NCBI GenBank assembly: GCA_938021675.1 | Contig: CALIFY010000035.1 | Span: forward strand, 1 to 64,000 | DNA: 64,000 bases | DNA from: an uncultured Acidimicrobiales bacterium | Lineage (GTDB): Bacteria; Actinomycetota; Acidimicrobiia; Acidimicrobiales; SZUA-35 | Direction of reading: 5' to 3' | Shown: one piece after another, positions 18,606 to 26,872 of the stretch | Numbering within the stretch: position 1 is the first letter of the stretch | Layout of the letters: every line of letters starts with the position of its first letter | Translations under genes and position numbers: made by a program | Notes under the pieces: model-generated | What the model saw: the letters and a program-made list of their open reading frames with translations, nothing else | What the model was told of the DNA's origin: nothing | Database searches by the model: none

Positions 18606-19928
18606 CTAACCGAAGTTCTGGGTCCAATAGGAACCAAACTTGCTTCCTTCGACGTTGGCGTAGCCAACACCGAGTTCGGTATAGCTACACCTTTCGATGT
18701 TGGCCCGGTGCCCGGCGCTCTTCATCCAGCCCGCCATGACATCCTCGGCAGTGTCGTAGCCGGCAGCGATGTTCTCGCCAACACCGCTGGGGTAACCGGC
18801 AGCCCTGGCTCGATCGCTTGGTCCCTCACCTTCAGGGCTGTCGTGATCGAAGTAGTTTCGGCTCGCCATATCCTCACTATGGCTATCGGCCGCAACGTTC
18901 AGCTGTGCGTTCAACGTGAGAGCGCCACATCCTGCCTCGGCTCGCCTGGCGTTGGTGATCGCCAGGATCTCTTGCTGAATCGCCGCATCACCTTCAGCCG
19001 GTGGTTCCGGCTCTGGCATCGACGTCGTCGTCGGCTCAGGGGCCGTTGTCGTAGACGAGTCAGGCATCGTGGTCGTCGTCGACGAGTCAGGCGTCGTCGT
19101 TGTCGACGAGTCAGGCATGGTGGTCGTCGTCGACGAATCGGGCATCGTCGTCGGAGGTGTTGGATTGTCAGGATCCGGCTCAGGGTCGGGATCGGTCAGA
19201 CCCGAGGCGAACTGAAGCTCAACGCCCTCGCCGGTGAAGACGATTCCTTCGTCGGTGAGCTCGAACGACTCGACGTCTTCGAGTGCCGCTCCCAGCGTCT
19301 GGGCAAGTCCGTAGGTGTCGACCTCAGGATCTTCAACCTCGGGATCGACTGGCTCGGGATCGACTGGCTCGGGATCGACCGGCTCGGCAGTATCGTCGTC
19401 GGTTTCGCAGGTCGATTCCAGTAGCTCAATGTCAGCGAACAAGACTGAACTGTCCTCCCCATGGAGGATGCTGCCCTTCAACACATCACATTCGACCGAG
19501 CCATAGACAAACCCGCTAGGAGAAATGACGACCTCGACATAATCGTCTTCGGCAAGCGGAAGCATCTCATCGCCAACCATGCCAGCGGCAAGTATCCAGA
19601 ATCCGATCGGGCCCTCTGCCATCGATGGCTCATCGGGATCTACGAGGTCGATGTCTCCATCGTCACCGCCACCACCGGTATCCCCGGTATCTTCGCCGTC
19701 CGGGGTCGTGACTGTGATGACGTCATCGTCACCATCATTGTCATCGTCTTCCTCTTCTGAGCCGGTGTCATCGCCCGATCCGGTGTCCTCGCAATCAGAT
19801 TCGGTGGGCTCGTAGTCGAGCGAACAGGTTGACGATCCAGACCTCGCCGAAACGATCGACGCGCCTGCGAGCAAGCTCACCGCCGCGGCAAGCATCGCAT
19901 ATATCAGCCATTTGGCTGGCTTTTTCAT
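18606..19928 (-). CDS. Exported CAP (SCP/PR1) domain protein with repeat stalk
   Basis: A 440-residue protein. The ATG at 19928 follows AAGGCGGG and begins a clear signal peptide (MKKPAKWLIYAML, then an Ala-rich core). The middle is low complexity: acidic Asp/Glu/Gly runs, a region of PVDPE repeats and a Thr/Ser/Pro stalk with TMPDSSTTT repeats. The C-terminal 125 residues form a CAP domain: EILAITNARRAEAGCGALTLN, HSEDMASRNYFDH, GENIAAGY, HRANI and the final YWTQNFG. Bacterial CAP proteins are secreted or cell-surface; activity is not known. The Thr-rich stalk suggests surface display. Confidence 0.9.
   Translation of the reverse strand: MKKPAKWLIYAMLAAAVSLLAGASIVSARSGSSTCSLDYEPTESDCEDTGSGDDTGSEEEDDDNDGDDDVITVTTPDGEDTGDTGGGGDDGDIDLVDPDEPSMAEGPIGFWILAAGMVGDEMLPLAEDDYVEVVISPSGFVYGSVECDVLKGSILHGEDSSVLFADIELLESTCETDDDTAEPVDPEPVDPEPVDPEVEDPEVDTYGLAQTLGAALEDVESFELTDEGIVFTGEGVELQFASGLTDPDPEPDPDNPTPPTTMPDSSTTTTMPDSSTTTTPDSSTTTTMPDSSTTTAPEPTTTSMPEPEPPAEGDAAIQQEILAITNARRAEAGCGALTLNAQLNVAADSHSEDMASRNYFDHDSPEGEGPSDRARAAGYPSGVGENIAAGYDTAEDVMAGWMKSAGHRANIERCSYTELGVGYANVEGSKFGSYWTQNFG
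19051..19150. repeat. Tandem repeats encoding the Thr/Ser-rich stalk of the CAP protein
   Basis: Four imperfect copies of a unit built on GTCGTCGACGAGTCAGGC (read on the plus strand), encoding TMPDSSTTT-like repeats. Copies differ by one to three bases, so the number may vary between strains by slippage. Confidence 0.75.
19336..19390. repeat. 15-bp tandem repeat in the CAP protein gene
   Basis: Three nearly identical copies of TCGGGATCGACTGGC, encoding the PVDPE repeats before the Thr-rich stalk. The unit keeps the frame, so copy changes would only alter linker length. Confidence 0.75.
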
Positions 19929-20120
19929 TATTCCCGCCTTTCTTGGGTTCGGTATGTGCGCCGTCCGAGGGGGTCTAAACACGGCCTGCACACCACACTG
20001 CAAAACGATTTCGAGACGAGAATGCGTATGGAACGGTAATCCCCGACACCAAAACGAAATATTCCTGCAGTGGGAACACTTTGGTGGGCTGGGTGCTAGC
20101 TGTTCACGGCCGCAGCGCGG

Positions 20121-21983
20121 CTACCTCGAAAGGCCGTGGGTTTTCGCATACACCGCATCGGCCACCGCATCAGGGAGCCAACTCAGCTCCTTGAGCTGCC
20201 CAAGCTCGGCCCGACGGACCTCTTTGACGCCACCCAGTTCCTTGATCAGTCGCTGCTTGCGAGTCGGTCCGAGACCCGGGATGTCGTCGAGGACTGACCG
20301 AGTCATCCGCTTCTGCCGAAGCGTGCGATGGTATGAAACGGCGAACCGGTGCGATTCATCGCGCAACCGCTGTAACAAATACAACGCTTCAGACTGCCGA
20401 GGAATGGTGATCGGATCTGACCGTTCGGGGACAAATACCTGTTCGAACTGCTTCGCCAAGGCGCACACCGAAATCTCGTCACTAAGCCCAAGATCATCGA
20501 GGACCCGAATAGCGACATTCAATTGCCCCTTACCGCCATCGACCATAAGCAACTGAGGCGGGTACTGAAACTTCCCCCGCTCGGCGACGGGAAGCTGACG
20601 GTCCTTCAGGTAGTTGGTGAGACGCCGGGTCAGCACCTCTTCCATGGCGGCGTAGTCGTCGTTTCCCTCTACGGTCCGAACCTTGAATCGCCGGTACTCC
20701 GGTTTGCGAGCGAGCCCATCCTCCACAACCACCATCGACCCGACATAGTCTGATCCCTGAAGGTGACTCATGTCGTAGCATTCGATCCGCAAGGGCGACT
20801 GGGGCAGCTCAAGCCATGACTGCAATTCGTTCAGGGCCCTGGCCCGGCTGTTGTGATCGGTAGCCCGCTTGAGCCGATGACGTGTGAACTCCTCTTTGGC
20901 ATTCTGGGTCACGGTGGCCAACAGCTCACGCTTCACCCCACGCTGCGGCACCCTGATCTCAACCTTGGAGCCACGGAGCAACGTGAGCCACTCCTGGTAC
21001 AGCTCAGCGTCCGAGCAGGGGCTTGGGATAAGCACAAACTTCGGCATCCCTTGCACCGGAGGCTCGTCGTACAGTCCCTCCAAGACCTTGTCTATCAGCT
21101 CCGCCTCGGTCAACGCCTCAACCTTGTCGACGATAAAGAACCGGCGGCCGGTAACACGGCCGTTCCGAACGAAAAAGATGAAGACGGCGGCCTCGATGTC
21201 ATCTTGGTCGATACCGACGACGTCGAAATCCTCGTTTCGATCGGCAACCATCTGCTGGCGTTCGATCGCCTTACGAACCGTCGCCAAACGGTCGCGAAGG
21301 CGCGCCGCCTTCTCAAACTCGAGCTGCTTGGCCGCCACCTGCATTTCGGTCTCAAGCTTGTCGAGCACCGCGTCAGTGTCGCCATCGAGGAATCGACAAA
21401 GTTCGTCGACCATGTTCTGGTACTCATCCTCGGTTACCGCACCAACGCAAGGACCGGAACACTTCTCTATGTGATAGAGCAAACACGGTTTGCCCAGTTT
21501 CCGGTGTCGTTCGAGTTTGGCGTCGGAACACGTCCTGATGGGAAAGGTCCGAAGAAGGTGATCGAGGGTGTCGCGGATGGCATAGGCATGGGCGTACGGC
21601 CCGAAGTAGCGAGTGCCCTTGCGCCGTTTCCCCCGCATGACCCTGGGTCGGGCCCACTGGTCAGACACCGTCACCGCAAGGTATGGGTAGCTCTTGTCAT
21701 CCACCAGACGGACGTTGAAGCGGGGCCGGTGCTCCTTGATGAGGTTGTACTCCAGCATCAGGGCTTCAACATCGTTACGGACCTGGATCCACTCGACCGA
21801 TTGGGCCGTTGTCACCATCTGGACGGTGCGCGGATGCATATTGGCCGGATTCTGGAAATAGTTGGCCAGGCGGGAACGAAGCGACCGCGCCTTCCCGACG
21901 TAGATCACCCGACCGTCGGCGTCCTTGAATTGGTACGAACCCGGCGAATCGGGAATCGTGCCGGATGGCGGACGGTCGACCAC
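20121..21983 (-). CDS. uvrC: UvrABC excinuclease subunit C
   Basis: A 620-residue nuclease that makes both incisions in nucleotide excision repair. The N-terminal GIY-YIG domain (PGSYQFKDADGRVIYVGKA, 14-32) cuts 3' of the lesion; a Cys cluster (CLLYHIEKCSGPC) follows; a UVR motif for UvrB contact lies near 210; the RNase H-like 5' nuclease includes IECYDMSHLQGSDYVGSMVV and LLMVDGGKGQL; a helix-hairpin-helix tail has DIPGLGPTRKQRL. GTG start at 21983. It lies only 9 bp after the flippase-like gene, so it is probably transcribed from the sugar-transferase operon, in addition to any promoter of its own. Confidence 0.97.
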   Translation of the reverse strand: MVDRPPSGTIPDSPGSYQFKDADGRVIYVGKARSLRSRLANYFQNPANMHPRTVQMVTTAQSVEWIQVRNDVEALMLEYNLIKEHRPRFNVRLVDDKSYPYLAVTVSDQWARPRVMRGKRRKGTRYFGPYAHAYAIRDTLDHLLRTFPIRTCSDAKLERHRKLGKPCLLYHIEKCSGPCVGAVTEDEYQNMVDELCRFLDGDTDAVLDKLETEMQVAAKQLEFEKAARLRDRLATVRKAIERQQMVADRNEDFDVVGIDQDDIEAAVFIFFVRNGRVTGRRFFIVDKVEALTEAELIDKVLEGLYDEPPVQGMPKFVLIPSPCSDAELYQEWLTLLRGSKVEIRVPQRGVKRELLATVTQNAKEEFTRHRLKRATDHNSRARALNELQSWLELPQSPLRIECYDMSHLQGSDYVGSMVVVEDGLARKPEYRRFKVRTVEGNDDYAAMEEVLTRRLTNYLKDRQLPVAERGKFQYPPQLLMVDGGKGQLNVAIRVLDDLGLSDEISVCALAKQFEQVFVPERSDPITIPRQSEALYLLQRLRDESHRFAVSYHRTLRQKRMTRSVLDDIPGLGPTRKQRLIKELGGVKEVRRAELGQLKELSWLPDAVADAVYAKTHGLSR

Positions 21984-21992
21984 CGTCCCAAT

Positions 21993-23312
21993 CTACCGAA
22001 AGTGACCGACACCCCCCGCGGCCATCGGGGCCAACCAAAGCATCGTCGCTAAGGCCAGGCCGACAGCCCAACCGATGGCCAAGCCGGAGACTCCTGCGAT
22101 CGATGCGCCGACGAGCAAAGGCAACCATTCGATGGCGATGGCCATACAGCGACGACGGACAACAATCCCGATCGACCTGGTCAGAGCGACGGCATCAGCC
22201 AGAAGTTGGCTGACGACGAACATCACCGTCAGAGCGCCACCCCAAGCCAAAAACGGTCGGACCGTCACCACCGAAGGCCCCACCAGGCCATCCGGCAGTC
22301 GGGTCACCACTGCGGTTAACGAACCAGCGGTGATCGTGGCACAGAGCGCACCACCGGCCAAGATCTGAAAGACCGTGGCCGATCTGTCGTCGATGGCCTG
22401 TCGCATCGCCGGCAATGTAATGACCCGTAGACCGGCCGCTATCGACAAGATCGGAGTGAACGGCAAGACCAACGCCTTGAGGATCGCCGCCGACTCCGAC
22501 GAGACGACGATGGCCACTACTAAAGGCAGGACGCTGTAGGCGCAAACGTACACCGCCTGACTGACCGCAAGCGCTCGATACCGGTCATGACGATCGGCGT
22601 CTTTGCTCTGCCCAGGCAGCTCATCCGCTTCGGTGTTCAGATCGTCCGCCGGTAGTGGGGCCACGCCGACGGGTACCGTTGCGAACCCTTCGACAACCAC
22701 GAGGCCGACGGCCCACGACATCACTCCCCCGGCTACCCAGCCAGCGACCACCACGACCGGCGATATCCCTCCAGTCACCGCAGCGAGAACGCCGGTCACC
22801 ACCACACCGACGACAAGCCAGACAACGTCGACAACGGCCGCCCTGGCCGGAAGACCGCGGGCCCACGCCAAGTTGCGTTGACCGTCCTGGACGAGAAGCA
22901 CCGGGATCGATCCCATCAGCAGGCCAAGTTCGACCGGCGTAAGGTCGACGACCACCCCGACCCCGACCCCGATGACCGATGTCGCTAGGCCAAGGCGGAG
23001 CGTCCGAGCCCGAGCCCAACGCCAGTTCGGGCCACCACTCGTCCCGATCGCCGCCACCATCGGGTCGGTCACCACGGCTCGGTTGAGGGTCAACGCAAGC
23101 AGGTACATCGAGCTGGCGGCGACCAGCCGACCGAGCTGAGTCGGCGTTGCTAACACGGTGAGCCCAACGAGCAGTCCGAAGTTGGTAACGCTGGAAAGCC
23201 CCTGGGAGACGACCGACCACACCACCCGGTAGCGCCAGCTCGCTCTGGCTGGGAGGTCGACGACCGCTGAGCCCTGGCGTAGACCCGACCCGCCACGACC
23301 GGTGTCGGTCAC
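21993..23312 (-). CDS. Polytopic membrane protein, probable polysaccharide exporter (flippase-like)
   Basis: A 439-residue protein with about 12 predicted membrane helices and no large soluble domain. Start GTG overlaps the preceding glycosyltransferase stop by four bases (GTGA). It resembles the MOP-superfamily O-antigen/polysaccharide flippases in topology, with paired early helices (VVSQGLSSVTNFGLLVGLTVLA) and a family-like LGRLVAASSMYLLALTLNRAVVTDP stretch. The call relies on topology and on its place after a priming sugar transferase and a GT4 enzyme. Unusually rich in Val and Gly. Confidence 0.6.
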   Translation of the reverse strand: MTDTGRGGSGLRQGSAVVDLPARASWRYRVVWSVVSQGLSSVTNFGLLVGLTVLATPTQLGRLVAASSMYLLALTLNRAVVTDPMVAAIGTSGGPNWRWARARTLRLGLATSVIGVGVGVVVDLTPVELGLLMGSIPVLLVQDGQRNLAWARGLPARAAVVDVVWLVVGVVVTGVLAAVTGGISPVVVVAGWVAGGVMSWAVGLVVVEGFATVPVGVAPLPADDLNTEADELPGQSKDADRHDRYRALAVSQAVYVCAYSVLPLVVAIVVSSESAAILKALVLPFTPILSIAAGLRVITLPAMRQAIDDRSATVFQILAGGALCATITAGSLTAVVTRLPDGLVGPSVVTVRPFLAWGGALTVMFVVSQLLADAVALTRSIGIVVRRRCMAIAIEWLPLLVGASIAGVSGLAIGWAVGLALATMLWLAPMAAGGVGHFR

Positions 23313-24583
23313 GGGGCCGGAACCCCGGCGATGCCCGCCGGTCGGCCGTTCGACGCAGCTTCAAACCACAGTGCGGCGAGATCGTCCCGCATTCGGTCCG
23401 ACGAAAACGCCAGCACACGTCGAGCTGCTTCTTCGACCATTGGACGCCACTGGACTGCACCGTCGGCCACCGATCGGATTGCGCTGGCCAATTCATCGGC
23501 ATCGCCGGCGCTCACCAGTCGACCAGACACATCGTTCTCGATCAGGTCAGAAATGCTGCCAACATCGGACGCGACGACCGGTACTCCCCCGGCCGCGGCC
23601 TCGACAACAGCCCGCGGCAATCCCTCCCAATCCGAACTCAACACAGCGACGTCAAACGCGCAAACCAGCTGTGCGGCATCGGTTCGGGCCCCGAGAAATC
23701 GAACCGTCCCAGGTTCGCACCGAGCGGCGGCCAGCGCCTCAAGACGTTGCCTTTCTGGGCCTTCGCCGACGATGAGCAGCACCGCACCGGCAACACCGCA
23801 GCGTCCAAACGCATCGAGTAATGTCGCATGATCCTTGGGCGGCGACAAGCGAGCGACCATGCCGACGACAAACCGGTCGGCGACGCCGAGATCAGCCCGG
23901 AAACGTTCTCGGTCAGAATCGGGACCGCACGCCAACCCGCTCGACGTAGGAGCGCACGCTGGCAGATCGACACCGCTCCTGATCAGTCGGTACCGACCGG
24001 GTACGCCAATCCCGAACTGCAGCCCAATCGCACGATCCGCAGTTCCGACAACGATCAACTCCTTCGAAAGCTTGGCCAGCATCCGCTCCAGCCCAACGAC
24101 CAACGGTTGAGCCGGCCAACCGGCAGAGTGAAGCGGACCCCACCCGTGGATGGTATGCACACAGGGCACGCCGGTCAGAGCGGCGGCGAGTCGACCGAGC
24201 ACCCCGGCTTTCGTTGAATGAGTGTGAACAAGATCTGGCCGCTCAGATCGGATCCAGCGAACCAACCACCACAACGCCCGGATATCGCGCAGGGGCGACA
24301 CCGAACGAACAAGCGAGGGGACCGGACGCAGATCAGCGCGCTCCGCCTCTCGACCGTGCCACAGCGTTCCCTCGCCGCGGTCGTCACAGCCTGCCAGCAC
24401 CGTCACGGCAATGCCGTACTCCGCCATCGCTGACGATGCCAGCACGGTCGCTTGGGCACCGCCTCGGGCCAAGGTGGTGACGAGCTGGACGACCCGAAGC
24501 GTCTCGCCAAGCTCCGTTGATGCGCTGGGGTCCACACCGCCCCGTAGTCCCGTCGGCGCGGTCCCAACGTCGGGGTCGCTCAC
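23309..24583 (-). CDS. Glycosyltransferase family 4
   Basis: A 424-residue GT-B enzyme that would transfer a sugar from a nucleotide sugar during polysaccharide assembly on the cytoplasmic face. N-terminal landmark LVTTLARGGAQATVL, then DLVHTHSTKAGVLGRLAA and VPCVHTIHGW; the C-terminal domain has VGMVARLSPPKDHATLLDAF, a LLIVGEGPERQRLEAL strand and the EGLPRAVVEAAAGGVPVVASDVGS donor-binding motif with the GT4 EX7E pattern. GTG start with four-base overlap to the sugar transferase gene. Donor and acceptor are unknown. Confidence 0.9.
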   Translation of the reverse strand: MSDPDVGTAPTGLRGGVDPSASTELGETLRVVQLVTTLARGGAQATVLASSAMAEYGIAVTVLAGCDDRGEGTLWHGREAERADLRPVPSLVRSVSPLRDIRALWWLVRWIRSERPDLVHTHSTKAGVLGRLAAALTGVPCVHTIHGWGPLHSAGWPAQPLVVGLERMLAKLSKELIVVGTADRAIGLQFGIGVPGRYRLIRSGVDLPACAPTSSGLACGPDSDRERFRADLGVADRFVVGMVARLSPPKDHATLLDAFGRCGVAGAVLLIVGEGPERQRLEALAAARCEPGTVRFLGARTDAAQLVCAFDVAVLSSDWEGLPRAVVEAAAGGVPVVASDVGSISDLIENDVSGRLVSAGDADELASAIRSVADGAVQWRPMVEEAARRVLAFSSDRMRDDLAALWFEAASNGRPAGIAGVPAP

Positions 24584-25920
24584 CTCCCGTCACCGCCGAC
24601 GACGCCCCGAACTGTCCGCCACAAGATGCGGGTATCGAAGGCAAAGCCCTGCCGACGCAGGTAGTAAAAGTCGTACTGCAACTTCTCAAAGGCATCGACG
24701 TGATCGGCGGCGTATCCCTGTTTGACCTGTGCCCAACCGGTCAAACCCGGTCGGACGATATGCCGAACGTCGTAGAAGTCGATCTTGTCGGCAAGGTCGG
24801 CCACATAGTGAGGTTGTTCGGGGCGAGGCCCGACCAACGACAGGTCGCCCTTCAAGATGTTGAGTACCTGGGGCAACTCATCGAGGTGAGACCGCCGGAG
24901 CATTTGGCCGAGCGGAGTGATTCGGGTATCTCCGGCGGTCGTCCACGTCGACGCGCCGTCCGATCCACCGTCCTTGGACGGGACCATTGTTCTGAGTTTG
25001 TAAATGACAAACTCCTCACCGTGGCGGCCGACCCTGAGTTGTCGATAGATGAGCGGACCACGATTGGCCAGCGGATTCATTACCGAGACGACGAGGGTGA
25101 GCGGGAGAAGCGCCAACAAACCGACCAACGCGAAACCGATATCGACGATGCGCTTGGCACGGACGTACCGAACTCGATGAAGCTCACCGATATCGAACAA
25201 CAACGAGACCCGAGCCAGCTCGGGATGGGGAAGCTTGCCGATCCACTCCTCGTAGAACAACGCCAACGTTCGGATCCTGATGCCATCGCGATGGAGCGCC
25301 GCGGCCTGTTCCACGATGGAGGCATCAGCCTGCGACCCGGTATCGAGAACGAGGATCGAGGCCCCTATTCGCCGAACTTCATCGCGGATGACCGCCACGG
25401 TGCCGACAGCCCGAACCTGGTCGAGAGTCAACGCCCCAACCACCGTGGCCGGGAGCTCCGACCCGGTTTCTAGGTCTCGCTCCAGGTTGACAATGTCTTC
25501 GTCGCGCTCGACGACCAAAAACACTCGATCTCTCGTGGCAGCTCGCTCCGTTACGTCACGGGTCAGGTTCCAGGCGATCACCGCCCAAATCGGTAGGACG
25601 ACGCCGACAAGTGCCGATGACGATCGGGGCAAGAGTGGGGTGGCCAACAGCGCTTGGAAAGTGGAGATGACGACGAAGGCCCCCACGGTGGCAACCGCGC
25701 CGCGAACCACAGCTGAGATTCGGCTCGGGGCGAGTTCGGGCAAACCGAGGGCATAACCGAGACAGATTTGAGCCACAGCAAAAGTGGTCCACCAAACCAC
25801 GATGCCGTAGTCGGTCAGTTGGTACTTTTCAGGAGCCAGTACCCGGGCATGGAGTTGGGCGAATGCGAAAACAAAGCCGACGACGATCACGTTGTAGATC
25901 GGCCTGGCTATCAGCTTCAC
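24580..25920 (-). CDS. Exopolysaccharide polyprenyl-phosphate sugar-1-phosphate transferase
   Basis: A 446-residue WcaJ/CpsE-type priming enzyme: N-terminal membrane helices, a CoA-binding-like Rossmann region in the middle, and a C-terminal bacterial sugar transferase domain with KRIVDIGFALVGLLALLP, FVIYKLRTM, RRSHLDELPQ, LSLVGPRPEQ and RPGLTGWAQV. It would load the first sugar phosphate on undecaprenyl phosphate to start a polysaccharide unit. It leads the coupled operon with the GT4 and flippase-like genes and uvrC. An intergenic 183 bp separates it from the divergent methyltransferase gene. Confidence 0.93.
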   Translation of the reverse strand: MKLIARPIYNVIVVGFVFAFAQLHARVLAPEKYQLTDYGIVVWWTTFAVAQICLGYALGLPELAPSRISAVVRGAVATVGAFVVISTFQALLATPLLPRSSSALVGVVLPIWAVIAWNLTRDVTERAATRDRVFLVVERDEDIVNLERDLETGSELPATVVGALTLDQVRAVGTVAVIRDEVRRIGASILVLDTGSQADASIVEQAAALHRDGIRIRTLALFYEEWIGKLPHPELARVSLLFDIGELHRVRYVRAKRIVDIGFALVGLLALLPLTLVVSVMNPLANRGPLIYRQLRVGRHGEEFVIYKLRTMVPSKDGGSDGASTWTTAGDTRITPLGQMLRRSHLDELPQVLNILKGDLSLVGPRPEQPHYVADLADKIDFYDVRHIVRPGLTGWAQVKQGYAADHVDAFEKLQYDFYYLRRQGFAFDTRILWRTVRGVVGGDGR

Positions 25921-26103
25921 AACGAAAGCTCCAGAGTCCTGAGACGCACCCCGTGCCCGTCGGCCAAGACAGCGACACCATGAGACCTACCGCCCCGCCA
26001 TCACCGGCCAGAAGATCTCAGCCGGTGACCAAAGCGGCCGATTGAGTGCGAGGACCGCCTTGGTTCGCCCACCCATGTTCAGCTCGACCGCAACGGAGCG
26101 ACG

Positions 26104-26838
26104 ATGACCGACACCCTCGACCGTGGAAACACCGACTCGCTGCCGACCGCAGCATCGGTTCACCTCGACTACGACGAACCGACGCTGCGATACCACGAGG
26201 TCATCGCCGACCTCGCGGCCGAACAAGCTCCACAGGCCGGGTCGGTCGCCGACTTCGGCTGCGGGCCGGGGCAGATCCTCGGCCGGCTGGCTGAGAATCG
26301 GCCCGATCTCCGGCTCGTTGGGTTCGACGGAGACCCTGAATGCCTCCGGCGGGCCGCCGACCGCGCCCCCTCCGCCGATTTCAAGCGTGGAGACCTCACC
26401 GCAGAACACGACAGTCAAGATCGGTATGACGTCATCGTCTCGTCCCACGCCCTGGAACATCTCGCGTCGCCGGTAGAGGTGTTGCACCGTTGGGGCGATC
26501 TCTTGACTCCCGGTGGCCGGCTCATCATCGCCGTACCCAATTCGCTCCAGCCCGTGCTGCTGGCCCGGGCTCTTGTCAGGCGACCGAAGGCCAATGGTGG
26601 CCACTACTACGTGTGGGATCGTCCCACGTTCGAGAACTTTTGCCGGTTGGCTGGTTTTGTCATCGAGGCGACGGCCGTCGACTATGTGCCGCTCGTTCCG
26701 GTCCGGGTCAGGGTCAAGATTCCAGCCATCTCGACCGTCGAACAGGGCTTGCTCAAAGCCTTTCCCCAATTCTCCAACTCCCATATCGTCGTGTTGCGAC
26801 CAGGGGACAACGCCACAGACGCCGACCGTCAGAGCTGA
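26104..26838 (+). CDS. Class I SAM-dependent methyltransferase
   Basis: A 244-residue methyltransferase with motif I VADFGCGPGQILGRLA, LVGFDGDPECLRRA, YDVIVSSHALEHLASP and LTPGGRLIIAVPNSLQP, followed by a C-terminal segment with HYYVWDRPTFENFCRLAGF that is typical of Methyltransf_12/23 enzymes modifying sugars or lipids. GGAGCG lies 6 bases before the ATG. It is divergent from the sugar transferase gene, so a role in decorating the same polysaccharide is plausible but not shown. Its stop is 34 bp from that of uvrA (convergent). Confidence 0.85.
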   Translation: MTDTLDRGNTDSLPTAASVHLDYDEPTLRYHEVIADLAAEQAPQAGSVADFGCGPGQILGRLAENRPDLRLVGFDGDPECLRRAADRAPSADFKRGDLTAEHDSQDRYDVIVSSHALEHLASPVEVLHRWGDLLTPGGRLIIAVPNSLQPVLLARALVRRPKANGGHYYVWDRPTFENFCRLAGFVIEATAVDYVPLVPVRVRVKIPAISTVEQGLLKAFPQFSNSHIVVLRPGDNATDADRQS

Positions 26839-26872
26839 CGCTGCAGACCAGGCCGCCGGTTGGGAGTTCTTG

